Notes under the pieces: model-generated
The model's database searches: none
What the model saw: only the letters and a program-made list of their open reading frames with translations
Told to the model about the DNA's origin: nothing
Shown here: positions 34,613 to 43,116 of the stretch, piece by piece
How positions within the stretch are numbered: position 1 is the first letter of the stretch
How the letters are laid out: each line of letters opens with the position of its first letter
Translations under genes and position numbers: made by a program
Source of the DNA: Streptomyces marianii
GTDB taxonomy: Bacteria > Actinomycetota > Actinomycetes > Streptomycetales > Streptomycetaceae
DNA length: 64,000 bases
Reading direction: 5' to 3'
Assembly: GCF_005795905.1 (NCBI RefSeq)
Contig: NZ_VAWE01000001.1
Location: 248,001 to 312,000 of the forward strand

Positions 34613-35560
34613 ATGGCCACCGTCATCACCTCGACGGCACTCAGCCCGGCCGACGAGACCGGCAGCGCGATCGGATACGCGGCATCCGCCGGCCGTGCGT
34701 GTCTGCGGCGAGCGGGTCTCACACCCGCGGACGTCGACGTGCTGATCAACGTCGGCGTCTACCGCGACTCCAACGTCTCCGAGCCGTCCGTCGCCGCGCT
34801 CATCCAGAAGCGCATCGGCGTCAACCTGGACTACCTGCACGCCACCGACAGGCATGCCGCGTTCTCGTTCGACCTGATGAACGGTGCCTGCGGCGTGCTC
34901 AACGCCGTCCAGGCCGGGGGTTCGCTGCTGGCGGCCGGCAGCGCCCGCCGGGTGCTGGTGGTCTCCGCCGACACCCACCCCTCGATGGACCCGGCCAGAG
35001 CGGGGACGGCCGCGTTCCCGTATGCGAGCACCGGTGCGGCAGTGCTGCTGGAACGCAGTGACGACGCCCGCGGCTTCGGACGGGTGCACCACCGTTCGCT
35101 GCCGGGCGGCCATGGCGTCAACGGATATCTGCCGCTGTACGAGGCCGGCTCCGAAGGCCGGAACACGATAGCCGTCGACCGCGACAGCGGCGTGGTGGAG
35201 CGGATGCTCGATCTCGCCGTCGACTCCGTGCGCGACGCGCTCGCAGCCGAGTACGGTGCGGAAGCGGCCCAGGCGCCGACGGTCCTGGACCGCACACTGC
35301 TGATCACCTCCCAGCCGTCGCACGACTTCGCCTCCCGCCTGTCCAAGCGCCTGGGCCTGGCATCCGATGCCGCGGTGACCGTCGAAGGGCTCAAGGGCGA
35401 CCCGCACACCTCCGCACTCGCCTACGGCTTCACGCAGGCCCGGGACTCGGGGCGGCTCGCGGGCCACGACCGGATCCTCTTCCTCGCCGTCGGCGCGGGC
35501 CTGAGCTCGGCGACGTCCCTCTACCGTCTGACCGGCGGCACCGAGGGAGCCGCCCGCTGA
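34613..35560 (+). CDS. lstB: KAS-III-like partner subunit (LstB-like)
   Basis: 315 residues from ATG 34613, seven bases after GGAGG; ATG 34607 is too close to that site. The fold markers remain (FSFDLMNGACGVLNAVQAGG), but the Cys is shifted by one position, the His region reads LITSQPSHDFASRL, and the Asn region reads LKGDPHTSALAYG, so the normal Cys-His-Asn triad is lost. Glu57 in YRDSNVSEPSVAALIQ sits where OleA-type enzymes place a glutamate reaching into the partner site. It is therefore read as the accessory half of a heterodimer, as described for LstB. Confidence 0.85.
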   Translation: MATVITSTALSPADETGSAIGYAASAGRACLRRAGLTPADVDVLINVGVYRDSNVSEPSVAALIQKRIGVNLDYLHATDRHAAFSFDLMNGACGVLNAVQAGGSLLAAGSARRVLVVSADTHPSMDPARAGTAAFPYASTGAAVLLERSDDARGFGRVHHRSLPGGHGVNGYLPLYEAGSEGRNTIAVDRDSGVVERMLDLAVDSVRDALAAEYGAEAAQAPTVLDRTLLITSQPSHDFASRLSKRLGLASDAAVTVEGLKGDPHTSALAYGFTQARDSGRLAGHDRILFLAVGAGLSSATSLYRLTGGTEGAAR

Positions 35561-37524
35561 TGTCCGGCACCATGACCGAGCCGGCCCGGAACGCGTCCCT
35601 GGCCGAACTGCTCGCCCGGCACGCCGCGCGTGACCCCGACAGGGCAGCCGTCATCCATCCGGCCGGGAGGCAGGGCTCGTCGGGGCCGGCCGTCTACACC
35701 TCGGTCGGCTACGGCGACTTCGCCGCCCGGGTCACCGCGTGCGCCGCCGGTCTCAGCGCTCGTGGTATCGGCCGCGGTACCCGTACGGCCCTGCTGGTGA
35801 CTCCCGGCGCCGACCTGCTCATCCTGGTCTTCGCCCTGATGCACACAGGCGCGGTCCCCGTGGTGGTCGACCCCGGCATGGGACTGGGCCGCATGCTGGA
35901 CTGCATCCGCCGGGTGGGGGTCCAGGCCTTCATCGGCGTACCGTCCGCGAACATGCTCCGGCGCCTTCGGCCGCGTGCCTTCGCCGGAGTGAAGAGCGTG
36001 ATCACGCTGCCCCGGGGGAACGGCACCGGACTCGCGGAGCTGTCCGCCCTCGGAGCGGGCCGGCCGCGCCTGCCTCCGCAGGCGTCCGGGCCGGACGACG
36101 TCGCGCTGATCGGCTACACCACCGGCAGTACGGGTCCGGCCAAACCGGTCGAGATCACCGTCGGCATGCTGCGGGGGATGGCGCACGGCGTCGAGGCCGG
36201 CCACTTCACCGCTGACATGACCAGCACTCTGGTCACGATGCCGCTGATGGGTGTGTTCGACCTCGCGGCGGGCCGCACGGTGGTGGTGCCGAGGATGAAC
36301 ATGGGCCGGGTCGGCGCCGCCGACCCGGTGCTGCTCACCGACGCCATCCGGCGTTTCGGTGTGAACGCCATGTTCGCCTCGCCCGCCCTGCTGGGACCGC
36401 TCTCGGCCCATCTGGCGAAGACCGGTGCCCAAGTGCCGTCACTGCGTCTGATCGTCTCCGGTGGAGCCCCGGTGAGCCCTGGGCTGATGACCGCTCTGCG
36501 CACCGTACTGCCGGACGAAGCAAACGTGTTCAGCACCTACGGGTCGACCGAGGCACTGCCGATGGCGCTGGTCGAGAGCAGGGAGGCACTGGCCGGACCC
36601 GCCGACGGCCCCGCCGCCGCCCTCGGTGTCTGTGTGGGGCGGCCCGCGCCCGGGACAACAGTCCGCACCATCGAGGTCAGCGACGGACCGGTTCCCTTCT
36701 GGACGCCCGAACTTCCCGTCGCAGAAGGTGAGATCGGCGAGATCGTGGTCAGTGGCCAGGCGGTCAGCCCGCGCTACTTCCGCTCACCCGGGGCCGATGC
36801 CGAGCACAAGATCCAGGATGGCGGGCGTCGCTGGCACCGCACCGGCGACGTCGGCTGGATCGACGGCGAGGGCCGCATCTGGTTCTGCGGACGCAAGAGC
36901 CACCGCGTCCGCACGGCGAACGGCGACCTGCACACCGTGCGATGCGAAGGCGTCTTCAACGCCCATCCGCAGGTCAGGCGCACAGCACTGGTGGGCTTCG
37001 GCCCGCACGGCGGGCAGCGGCCCGTGCTGTGCGTGGAGCTCGAGCCGGACACGGGGCCGGGGCACTGGCCGCGGATCGAGCGCGAGTTGCGCGCCCTGGG
37101 CGTCGGCACCGCGGTGACCAAGGGGATCGAGGACTTCCTGCCGCATCCCGCCTTCCCCGTGGACATCCGCCACAACGCCAAGATCCGCCGGGAGCTGCTG
37201 GCAGGCTGGGCCGAGGACCGGCTCACCGGAAGTCGCCGTCCGACCGCCGCGGACCGGGCGTTGCGCACCGTCCCGCTGCTCGGCTGGGCCTATCTGCCGG
37301 CCTGGCCGCTGCTGCCCTGGAACCACGTGGCGCTGACCGCCCTGTGGTGGATCGACGCCTTCCTCAGCGTCGTCGTCCATGCACTCCAGATACCGTCCGC
37401 CCTGCGTGTGGAGCAGGAGCTGGCCACCGGGCGAAGGCCCTGGAGGACGGCCGCGCTGACGATGCTGTTCGGTGCGACCTGGTGGCGCCGGCGCGGCGGC
37501 AGGGCGAAGGGGACGGCCTCGTGA
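35560..37524 (+). CDS. lstC: Acyl-CoA synthetase/beta-lactone synthetase family enzyme (LstC/OleC-like)
   Basis: 654 residues, with its ATG overlapping the lstB stop. ANL-superfamily motifs: LIGYTTGSTGPAKPVEITV (phosphate loop), VFSTYGSTEALPMALVESRE, WHRTGDVGWIDGEGRIWFCG and a C-terminal domain with HNAKIRRELLAGWAE supplying the catalytic Lys. OleC relatives adenylate a 2-alkyl-3-hydroxy acid and close the beta-lactone ring. A C-terminal extension of about 90 residues is hydrophobic in part (LLGWAYLPAWPLLPWNHVAL), a usual feature of OleC-like enzymes. Confidence 0.9.
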   Translation: MSGTMTEPARNASLAELLARHAARDPDRAAVIHPAGRQGSSGPAVYTSVGYGDFAARVTACAAGLSARGIGRGTRTALLVTPGADLLILVFALMHTGAVPVVVDPGMGLGRMLDCIRRVGVQAFIGVPSANMLRRLRPRAFAGVKSVITLPRGNGTGLAELSALGAGRPRLPPQASGPDDVALIGYTTGSTGPAKPVEITVGMLRGMAHGVEAGHFTADMTSTLVTMPLMGVFDLAAGRTVVVPRMNMGRVGAADPVLLTDAIRRFGVNAMFASPALLGPLSAHLAKTGAQVPSLRLIVSGGAPVSPGLMTALRTVLPDEANVFSTYGSTEALPMALVESREALAGPADGPAAALGVCVGRPAPGTTVRTIEVSDGPVPFWTPELPVAEGEIGEIVVSGQAVSPRYFRSPGADAEHKIQDGGRRWHRTGDVGWIDGEGRIWFCGRKSHRVRTANGDLHTVRCEGVFNAHPQVRRTALVGFGPHGGQRPVLCVELEPDTGPGHWPRIERELRALGVGTAVTKGIEDFLPHPAFPVDIRHNAKIRRELLAGWAEDRLTGSRRPTAADRALRTVPLLGWAYLPAWPLLPWNHVALTALWWIDAFLSVVVHALQIPSALRVEQELATGRRPWRTAALTMLFGATWWRRRGGRAKGTAS

Positions 37525-38555
37525 AAGTGCTGGTGACGGGCGCGTCCGGGTTCCTGGGCAGCCACATCGTCGACGCCTGTCTGCGCGCGGGCGACACGGT
37601 GCGGGTCCTCGTCCGCGAGGAGAGCGATCTCAGCCATCTGCGCACCGTCACGGGCGTCGAGTTCGCGTACGGAGATCTGCGTGACGCCGCGTCCCTGCGA
37701 AGGGCGGCGGAAGGCGTCGACGTCGTGCACCACAGTGCGGCCAGGGTCACCGACCGAGGCACCCGGGCCCAGTTCCGGGACGAGAACGTCGAGGGCACCG
37801 AGCGCCTGATGGCGGCGGCCCGGCGAGCCGGGGCACGGCGCTTCGTGTTCATCAGCAGCCCCAGCGCGCTGATGGGCGTTCGCGGGGGTGACCAGATCGA
37901 CATCGACGAGAGCGAGCCCTACCCCGCACGGCACCTCAACCTCTACTCGGAGACCAAGGCCGAAGCTGAGCGTCTCGTCCTGGCCGCGGACCGCAGGGAG
38001 TTCACCACCGTCGCACTGCGCCCGCGGGCCGTGTGGGGCCCGCGTGACCACTCCGGTTTCATGCCTCGGCTGATCGCGAAGATGATGACGGGAAGTCTGC
38101 CCGACCTCTCCGGCGGCAGGCCGGTGTACGCCTCGCTGTGCTACTGCGAGAACGCCGCCGACGCCTGTGTACGGGCGGCACGTGCCGACGGGGTCGGCGG
38201 CCGGGCGTACTTCATCGCCGACCGGGAGCCGGTGGAGGTGTGGAGCATGCTCGCCGTCCTCGCCGGACGGTTCGGGGGCGAGCCCCCCACCCGGCAGGTC
38301 TCCCACGGTCTGCTGCGGGCGCTCGCCGTCACGGCGGACACGCTCTGGAAGCTGCCGCCGCTGGCCAGGCACTCCTCCCCGCCGCTCTCCCGGTACACGC
38401 TGGCCCTGCTGACGCGTTCGGCGACGTACGACACCTCGGCCGCACGGCGGGACCTGGCGCCGCCACCGGTCGCCCACGACGTGGGGATGGCCCGGCTCGA
38501 GGCCTGGATCGACAGCATCGGCGGCGTCAACGAGTACATCAGGAAGGTGCAGTAG
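37521..38555 (+). CDS. lstD: 3beta-hydroxysteroid dehydrogenase-type reductase (LstD/OleD-like)
   Basis: 344 residues from GTG 37521, overlapping lstC by 4 bp. Rossmann motif VLVTGASGFLGSHIVDACLR; active site FVFISSPSALMGVRGGDQID and LYSETKAEAERLVLAADR (YxxxK). RPRAVWGPRDHSGFMPRLIA is the OleD/3beta-HSD signature. It should reduce the 3-keto group of the condensed 2-alkyl-3-ketoacyl intermediate to the 3-hydroxyl needed for lactone closure. The gap to the NRPS gene is 2 bp. Confidence 0.9.
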   Translation: MKVLVTGASGFLGSHIVDACLRAGDTVRVLVREESDLSHLRTVTGVEFAYGDLRDAASLRRAAEGVDVVHHSAARVTDRGTRAQFRDENVEGTERLMAAARRAGARRFVFISSPSALMGVRGGDQIDIDESEPYPARHLNLYSETKAEAERLVLAADRREFTTVALRPRAVWGPRDHSGFMPRLIAKMMTGSLPDLSGGRPVYASLCYCENAADACVRAARADGVGGRAYFIADREPVEVWSMLAVLAGRFGGEPPTRQVSHGLLRALAVTADTLWKLPPLARHSSPPLSRYTLALLTRSATYDTSAARRDLAPPPVAHDVGMARLEAWIDSIGGVNEYIRKVQ

Positions 38556-38557
38556 TC

Positions 38558-41500
38558 ATGAGCAGGCAGCACGCCGCCGTGGGCGGCGGTGCCGGTACCG
38601 GGTCTCGCGGCCGGGCGGCCTTCCGCCGCCCCGTCTCCCCTACCGAGTGGTCCTATCTCGCCGCCGCCCGGCTGGGCGGCGAAGTGCTGGTGCTCCAGTT
38701 GGTGGTCGAGGGCACCGGGCCGATCGACGCCCTGGCCCTCGGCCGTGCCGTGGCCGAGGCCTCGGCGTCATGCCCCGGGGCGCGGTTGGTGCGCCGCGGC
38801 AGGATGTGGATCGACAGCGGACGTCCCCCACGGGTCGTGGTCGGCGACGGAGCGTCGTTCGACCGCACGGCGCTCACCGGACCGCCGGAGCTGACCACCC
38901 CGCTCGCCCGCGCGGAGGACCGCCCGGGCTGCGAAGTGCTGCTGCTCACCGGCGAACCCGGCACCGTGGTCTTCAGGGCGTCTCACGCCGTGATGGACCT
39001 CAAGGGCGTGTCGGTATGGGCCACGGAGGTGTTCCGGGCCCTGCGGGGTGAACCACCGCGGGGCACCGCGGACCCGCTGGCCGACTACACGCTTCTGGAG
39101 GCGGTGGGCAGGACCGGGCGGCGGCCCCGTCTCGGGCTCGACCAGCGTTCACCGCTCGGCGGCCCTCCCGGCAGCGGTTCGGTGTGGCGGCGGCGTACGG
39201 TGGCGGGCCGCCACCCGGCGCTGGCCGCCAAGGTGGCGGCCGCGGTCGCGGAGGGCGTACCCGGCCCGGCGGCCCGGATCATGCTGCCCGTGGACCTGCG
39301 ACGTCACGACCCCGGTGTGTCGTCGACGGCCAATCTGGCCCTACCGGTGTTCCTCGACATCCCGTCCGGCCAGGGCGCGGACGCCGTCCACCGGCGGTTG
39401 CTGAGCGCGCTGGCCTCCCGGCGGGAACTGGCGGCCGGCGCGGAAGCGGCCCTGGCCCGCCTTCCGCTGCCGGCGGCAGCGGCCCTGGTGGGCGCGTCAC
39501 GGGCAGCCGCCTCGGCACGGCACCGGTACCTGGCGTCGGCCGTCGTGTCGAATGCCGGCCGGCTGGCGCCGGCCGACTTCAGCGCCGGGGAGTTCACCGC
39601 TACGACCGTGTACGCCCTGCCGGTGCACGCTCCCCTGGTACCGCTCAGCGTCGCGCTGCTGGAACTGCCCGAGCACATCGAGCTCGTGGTCTCCGCCCGC
39701 GGGGCGGCGGACGTCGGCGAGCGCTGCGAGGCCCTGCTGGACCGCATCGGCTCCGCGCTGGGCGCGGGCGCGCCGGCCTCGTGCACGCCGCCCCCGGCGG
39801 CGCCGCGGGAGCCCGGCGCCGCCGAACTGCTGCTCGCGCCCGGGCCCGGCGGCCTTCCTTCCCTGGACGACTCCGTGGTGCAGCTGTTCCGGGCGCAGGT
39901 CGCCCGCCGGCCGCACGCACCGGCTGTACTCGGCGACGACCTGCGATGGTCGTACGCGGAACTGGACCGTCGCTCCGACGCCGTCGCGGTCGAACTGCTC
40001 GCCCGCGGTGTCCGGCGCGGTGAGGTCGTCGGAGTCCTGGCGGACCGTTCGGCAGCGGGCCTGGCCGGCGTCTGGGGCGTCCTGAAGGCGGGCGCGGCCT
40101 TCCTGCCCGTCGACGTGCGCAATCCGGCGCGGCGGGTCGAGGAACTGCTGCACGACGCGGGGGCTCGCATCTGCCTCGCGGAGACGGCCTCGTGCGACCT
40201 GGCTCAGGGCAGCGGTTGCACGACGGTCCTCCTCGAGCACGTCGCGGGCGACGGAGCGACCGTCGACGAGCCGGGCCGCGCGGCCCTCGCCGCCGCCGCT
40301 CCCGGCCCCGACGATCTGGCGTACGTCATCTACACCTCGGGCTCCACCGGCAGGCCCAAGGGCGTACAGGTCGAGCACCGCAGCCTGACCAATGTCGTCG
40401 GGTGGATCGCCCCCTTCATGCGTTGCGACGAGGAGACCCGGGCCGCGTACTCCTTCTCCCCCGGATTCGACCTCTCGGTCATGCAGATCTTCCCGCCCCT
40501 CGTGCACGGCGGTGCCGTCGTACCGGTGCCCGGTGAGCTCGACCACGTCAAGCTGCGCGAGATGTTCTCCGGACGCCTGGCCAACACCCTCGGGATGACG
40601 CCGACCCACCTCGATCTCGCCTGGCGCCTCGGCATCCGCGCCACCGGCATCCGCGCCCTCCAGTCCGGCGGCGAGAATCTCACCGTGTCCGGCAGCAGCC
40701 GGGCACGCGCGTCCTTCGGACCCGACTGTCTCTTCGTGAACGTCTACGGCCCCACCGAGGCCACGGTGGCCTGCACCGTCGCCGTCGTCGACGACGGCAC
40801 CGGACGCCCGTCCGCACCGATCGGAGTGCCGGTGCACCGTACCTCCGTGGCGGTACTCGACGAGCGGGGGCGCGAAGTCCCGGACGGCGAGCTGGGCGAA
40901 CTCCACGTTACCGGCGTCCAGTTGGCCCGCGGCTACCTCGGCCGCCCCGACCTGACGGCCGACCGATTCGTCTACCTCCCGGACGGCCGACGCGCCTACC
41001 GCACGGGAGATCTGGTACTCCGCCTACCCGACGGACAGCTGGAGTACGCCGGCCGGATCGACAGCCAGGTGAAGATCCGCGGTCACCGTGTCGAGCCGGG
41101 CGAGGTCGAGGCCGCGCTCGCCGCTCTGCCGGACATCGCGCAGGCCGCGGTGGTCGCCCGCCGCAGGAACGACACGGGCGCGCAGGCGCTGTGCGCTTTC
41201 GTGGTGCCGGTCCGGGGCGCTGCCGCCTTCGACGAGGCGGCGGTGCGCGCGGATCTCGAGCGCGCGCTGCCGTCCCACCTGGTGCCCACGGTGATGTGTA
41301 CGGTCACCGGGCTGCCGGAGACGGCCAGCGGCAAGACCGACCGCGGTGCGCTGCCGAACCCCTTCGACGGGGCACCCGCTCCTACGCGGGCGACCGACGC
41401 CCCGGACCCCGCCACCGGAGCGCGTCCCGCAGGGGCGGCAGACGAGCCGGGACCCGGTGTGGCCTCGGTGACGGCCGGGATCTGGGCCCGTGTCCTGCGC

Positions 41501-41710
41501 TGCGAAGTCACGGACCTCGATGCCTCGTCCGACTTCCATGCCCTGGGCGGCGACTCGCTCGCCGTCCTGGAGATGCTGGCCGCGCTGGGCCGGAAGCTGC
41601 CGGGGAGGGACGCGGAGCAGCGGTTCCTGACCCAACTCGGCCCCCTGAGCGCCAATCTGACGCTCGGCCGGGTGGTCGAGGCCGTCGAGGCCCTGCGGAG
41701 CGGGTCGTGA
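38558..41710 (+). CDS. lstE: Single-module NRPS, condensation-like/adenylation/carrier (LstE-like)
   Basis: 1050 residues from ATG 38558 with AGGAAGG upstream. Residues ~10-420: condensation-type domain whose active-site motif reads FRASHAVMDLKG (HHxxxDG with Ser for the first His). Residues ~436-930: adenylation domain with AYVIYTSGSTGRPKGVQ, FVNVYGPTEATVACT, AYRTGDLV and LPETASGKTDRGAL. Residues ~960-1045: carrier domain, GGDSLAV with Ser1000 for phosphopantetheine. It loads one amino acid and should esterify it onto the hydroxyl of the lipid chain. By-eye specificity positions give D-L-M-G-Q-G-V-V-A; I cannot assign the amino acid from this. Confidence 0.9.
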   Translation: MSRQHAAVGGGAGTGSRGRAAFRRPVSPTEWSYLAAARLGGEVLVLQLVVEGTGPIDALALGRAVAEASASCPGARLVRRGRMWIDSGRPPRVVVGDGASFDRTALTGPPELTTPLARAEDRPGCEVLLLTGEPGTVVFRASHAVMDLKGVSVWATEVFRALRGEPPRGTADPLADYTLLEAVGRTGRRPRLGLDQRSPLGGPPGSGSVWRRRTVAGRHPALAAKVAAAVAEGVPGPAARIMLPVDLRRHDPGVSSTANLALPVFLDIPSGQGADAVHRRLLSALASRRELAAGAEAALARLPLPAAAALVGASRAAASARHRYLASAVVSNAGRLAPADFSAGEFTATTVYALPVHAPLVPLSVALLELPEHIELVVSARGAADVGERCEALLDRIGSALGAGAPASCTPPPAAPREPGAAELLLAPGPGGLPSLDDSVVQLFRAQVARRPHAPAVLGDDLRWSYAELDRRSDAVAVELLARGVRRGEVVGVLADRSAAGLAGVWGVLKAGAAFLPVDVRNPARRVEELLHDAGARICLAETASCDLAQGSGCTTVLLEHVAGDGATVDEPGRAALAAAAPGPDDLAYVIYTSGSTGRPKGVQVEHRSLTNVVGWIAPFMRCDEETRAAYSFSPGFDLSVMQIFPPLVHGGAVVPVPGELDHVKLREMFSGRLANTLGMTPTHLDLAWRLGIRATGIRALQSGGENLTVSGSSRARASFGPDCLFVNVYGPTEATVACTVAVVDDGTGRPSAPIGVPVHRTSVAVLDERGREVPDGELGELHVTGVQLARGYLGRPDLTADRFVYLPDGRRAYRTGDLVLRLPDGQLEYAGRIDSQVKIRGHRVEPGEVEAALAALPDIAQAAVVARRRNDTGAQALCAFVVPVRGAAAFDEAAVRADLERALPSHLVPTVMCTVTGLPETASGKTDRGALPNPFDGAPAPTRATDAPDPATGARPAGAADEPGPGVASVTAGIWARVLRCEVTDLDASSDFHALGGDSLAVLEMLAALGRKLPGRDAEQRFLTQLGPLSANLTLGRVVEAVEALRSGS

Positions 41711-42390
41711 TCTTCGTCGGAGAGGGCGCTCTCCTGTGGCGCGCCGTTCAGCACACCCTCGACAGCGGCCTGCCTGTGGACCTGGTCTGCGGGCCTCCCC
41801 CTGGTGCGGTCACAGCCCGGCCCGATGTTCCCTTCCGGGCCGTCGCGGACGTCAACTCCGTGGCGGCGGAACTGGTCGCCGCCAGCACGGACGGTGTCGT
41901 CTGGTCGCTGAACAACCGGATGATCTTCCGTACGCCGGTGCTGTCCAGCGGGCTGCGCGTCCTGAACGTCCACCACGGTCCGCTGCCCGCCTACCGGGGG
42001 CTCCCGGAAGTTGCCCTGGTCTACGCGATGCTGCGTGGCGAGCGGGAGTTCGCCGCGACCCTCCACCAGGTGGACGAGGGAATCGACACCGGCCCCGTTC
42101 TGGCCGCCGACCCCTATCCGATCGGGCCGGACGAGCCGTTCCACGTGGTTCTGCGCCGCGGGCTGCAGATCTGCCACCGGCTCTTCGAGCGATGTCTGCC
42201 CCTGGTGGCAGCCGACCCTGCCTGGAACGGCGAACCGGCTCGCCGAAGCGGCGCCGGCCCCATCGGGTACTTCGGCCGCAGGGAACTGGCCCGTCTGCCC
42301 GATCACCGGCACCACCCGGAGTTCGGCCGGGCCACCAGCCTGGGCTTCCTGGCGAATTACCTCCCGGAGCTCGCCGCGGTCCTGGGATGA
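41707..42390 (+). CDS. lstF: Methionyl-tRNA formyltransferase-like N-formyltransferase (LstF-like)
   Basis: 227 residues from GTG 41707, overlapping the NRPS stop by 4 bp. The formyl-transfer triad is Asn87 and His89 in LNVHHGPLPAYRGLPEVALV and Asp127 in QVDEGIDTGPVLAADPYPIG. It lacks the C-terminal tRNA-binding domain of Fmt, so the substrate is a small molecule or carrier-bound amino acid. As last gene of the operon it fits N-formylation of the NRPS-loaded residue, giving the N-formylaminoacyl ester typical of lipstatin-type lipase inhibitors. Confidence 0.88.
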   Translation: MIFVGEGALLWRAVQHTLDSGLPVDLVCGPPPGAVTARPDVPFRAVADVNSVAAELVAASTDGVVWSLNNRMIFRTPVLSSGLRVLNVHHGPLPAYRGLPEVALVYAMLRGEREFAATLHQVDEGIDTGPVLAADPYPIGPDEPFHVVLRRGLQICHRLFERCLPLVAADPAWNGEPARRSGAGPIGYFGRRELARLPDHRHHPEFGRATSLGFLANYLPELAAVLG

Positions 42391-43116
42391 AGCGACCGCG
42401 AGTCCCGCGGGGTCACAAGCGGCACGGGCTGCCCGTCCTTCACCTCGCGGATGCACAGGGTGATCGTGAGGCGAATCGCGCAGGACCCCGAGGGGCGGCA
42501 CCGCGGCGTTCCACGGCCGCGTGTGGCATCCCGGCGCCCTTGTCAACGGAACTGCCGTGGTCAACGGCACTGCGGGCTTCGTGTCCCGGGGAGGCGACCG
42601 GGGTGCCGGCCCTGGAGGCCGGCGGCCGATCGCCTTGCTCAGGACGGGTGCGCCGATACCGGCGGTCGTCGCTCCGGTGAGGACTGCTGTGGCGATGCCG
42701 CGGATGCCCACGGAGGTGAGGAATCCGGCGATCTCACCGATCAAGGCGGCCGTCAGGGAGAACGATCGCGGCACGGGCCGTCAACGGCGGCGGCCTCGGT
42801 TCGCGAGACGGCAGGGCGATGGAGGGAGGAACGCCGGCGGTCACACGGGCTCCTTGCTCGCTGCTCGCCGAGATCGCGACGCCCGTGCCCCCGGCCCGAC
42901 GTCGCGCACGCCCACGCGTCCGTGGCGGGCCGGCGGCGCGCACCCGCTCTCCTCAACGGCCCTATCCGGCCAACCTCGCAGCGTCTTCGACCCCGCGGAC
43001 AACCGAGCCTCCGGTCTCTTCCTCTCACCACGCGGGCAGGCGGCCGCGTATGGCGTCGAGCCGAGTCGCCCGCCGACTGCTTCCTTCCACACAGCATCCC
43101 GGAGGACGAGGGAACG
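42391..43116. other. 726-bp gap after the lst-type operon
   Basis: On the minus strand from 42774 a short hydrophobic reading frame begins MPRSFSLTAALIGEIAGFLT and continues VGIRGIATAVLTGATTAGIG. It has good GC3 and looks like one or two membrane helices, but it runs on into non-protein-like text opposite lstF. It may be a truncated membrane protein gene. No terminator hairpin was recognised. The last bases hold GGAGGACGAGGGAACG before the lysyl-oxidase-like start. Confidence 0.3.

Noticed and set aside
42613..42774. Minus-strand hydrophobic peptide MPRSFSLTAALIGEIAGFLT as a possible small membrane or bacteriocin gene
   Set aside because: Its frame runs on into shadow sequence with no credible stop and no ribosome site was identified; mentioned only under the gap.
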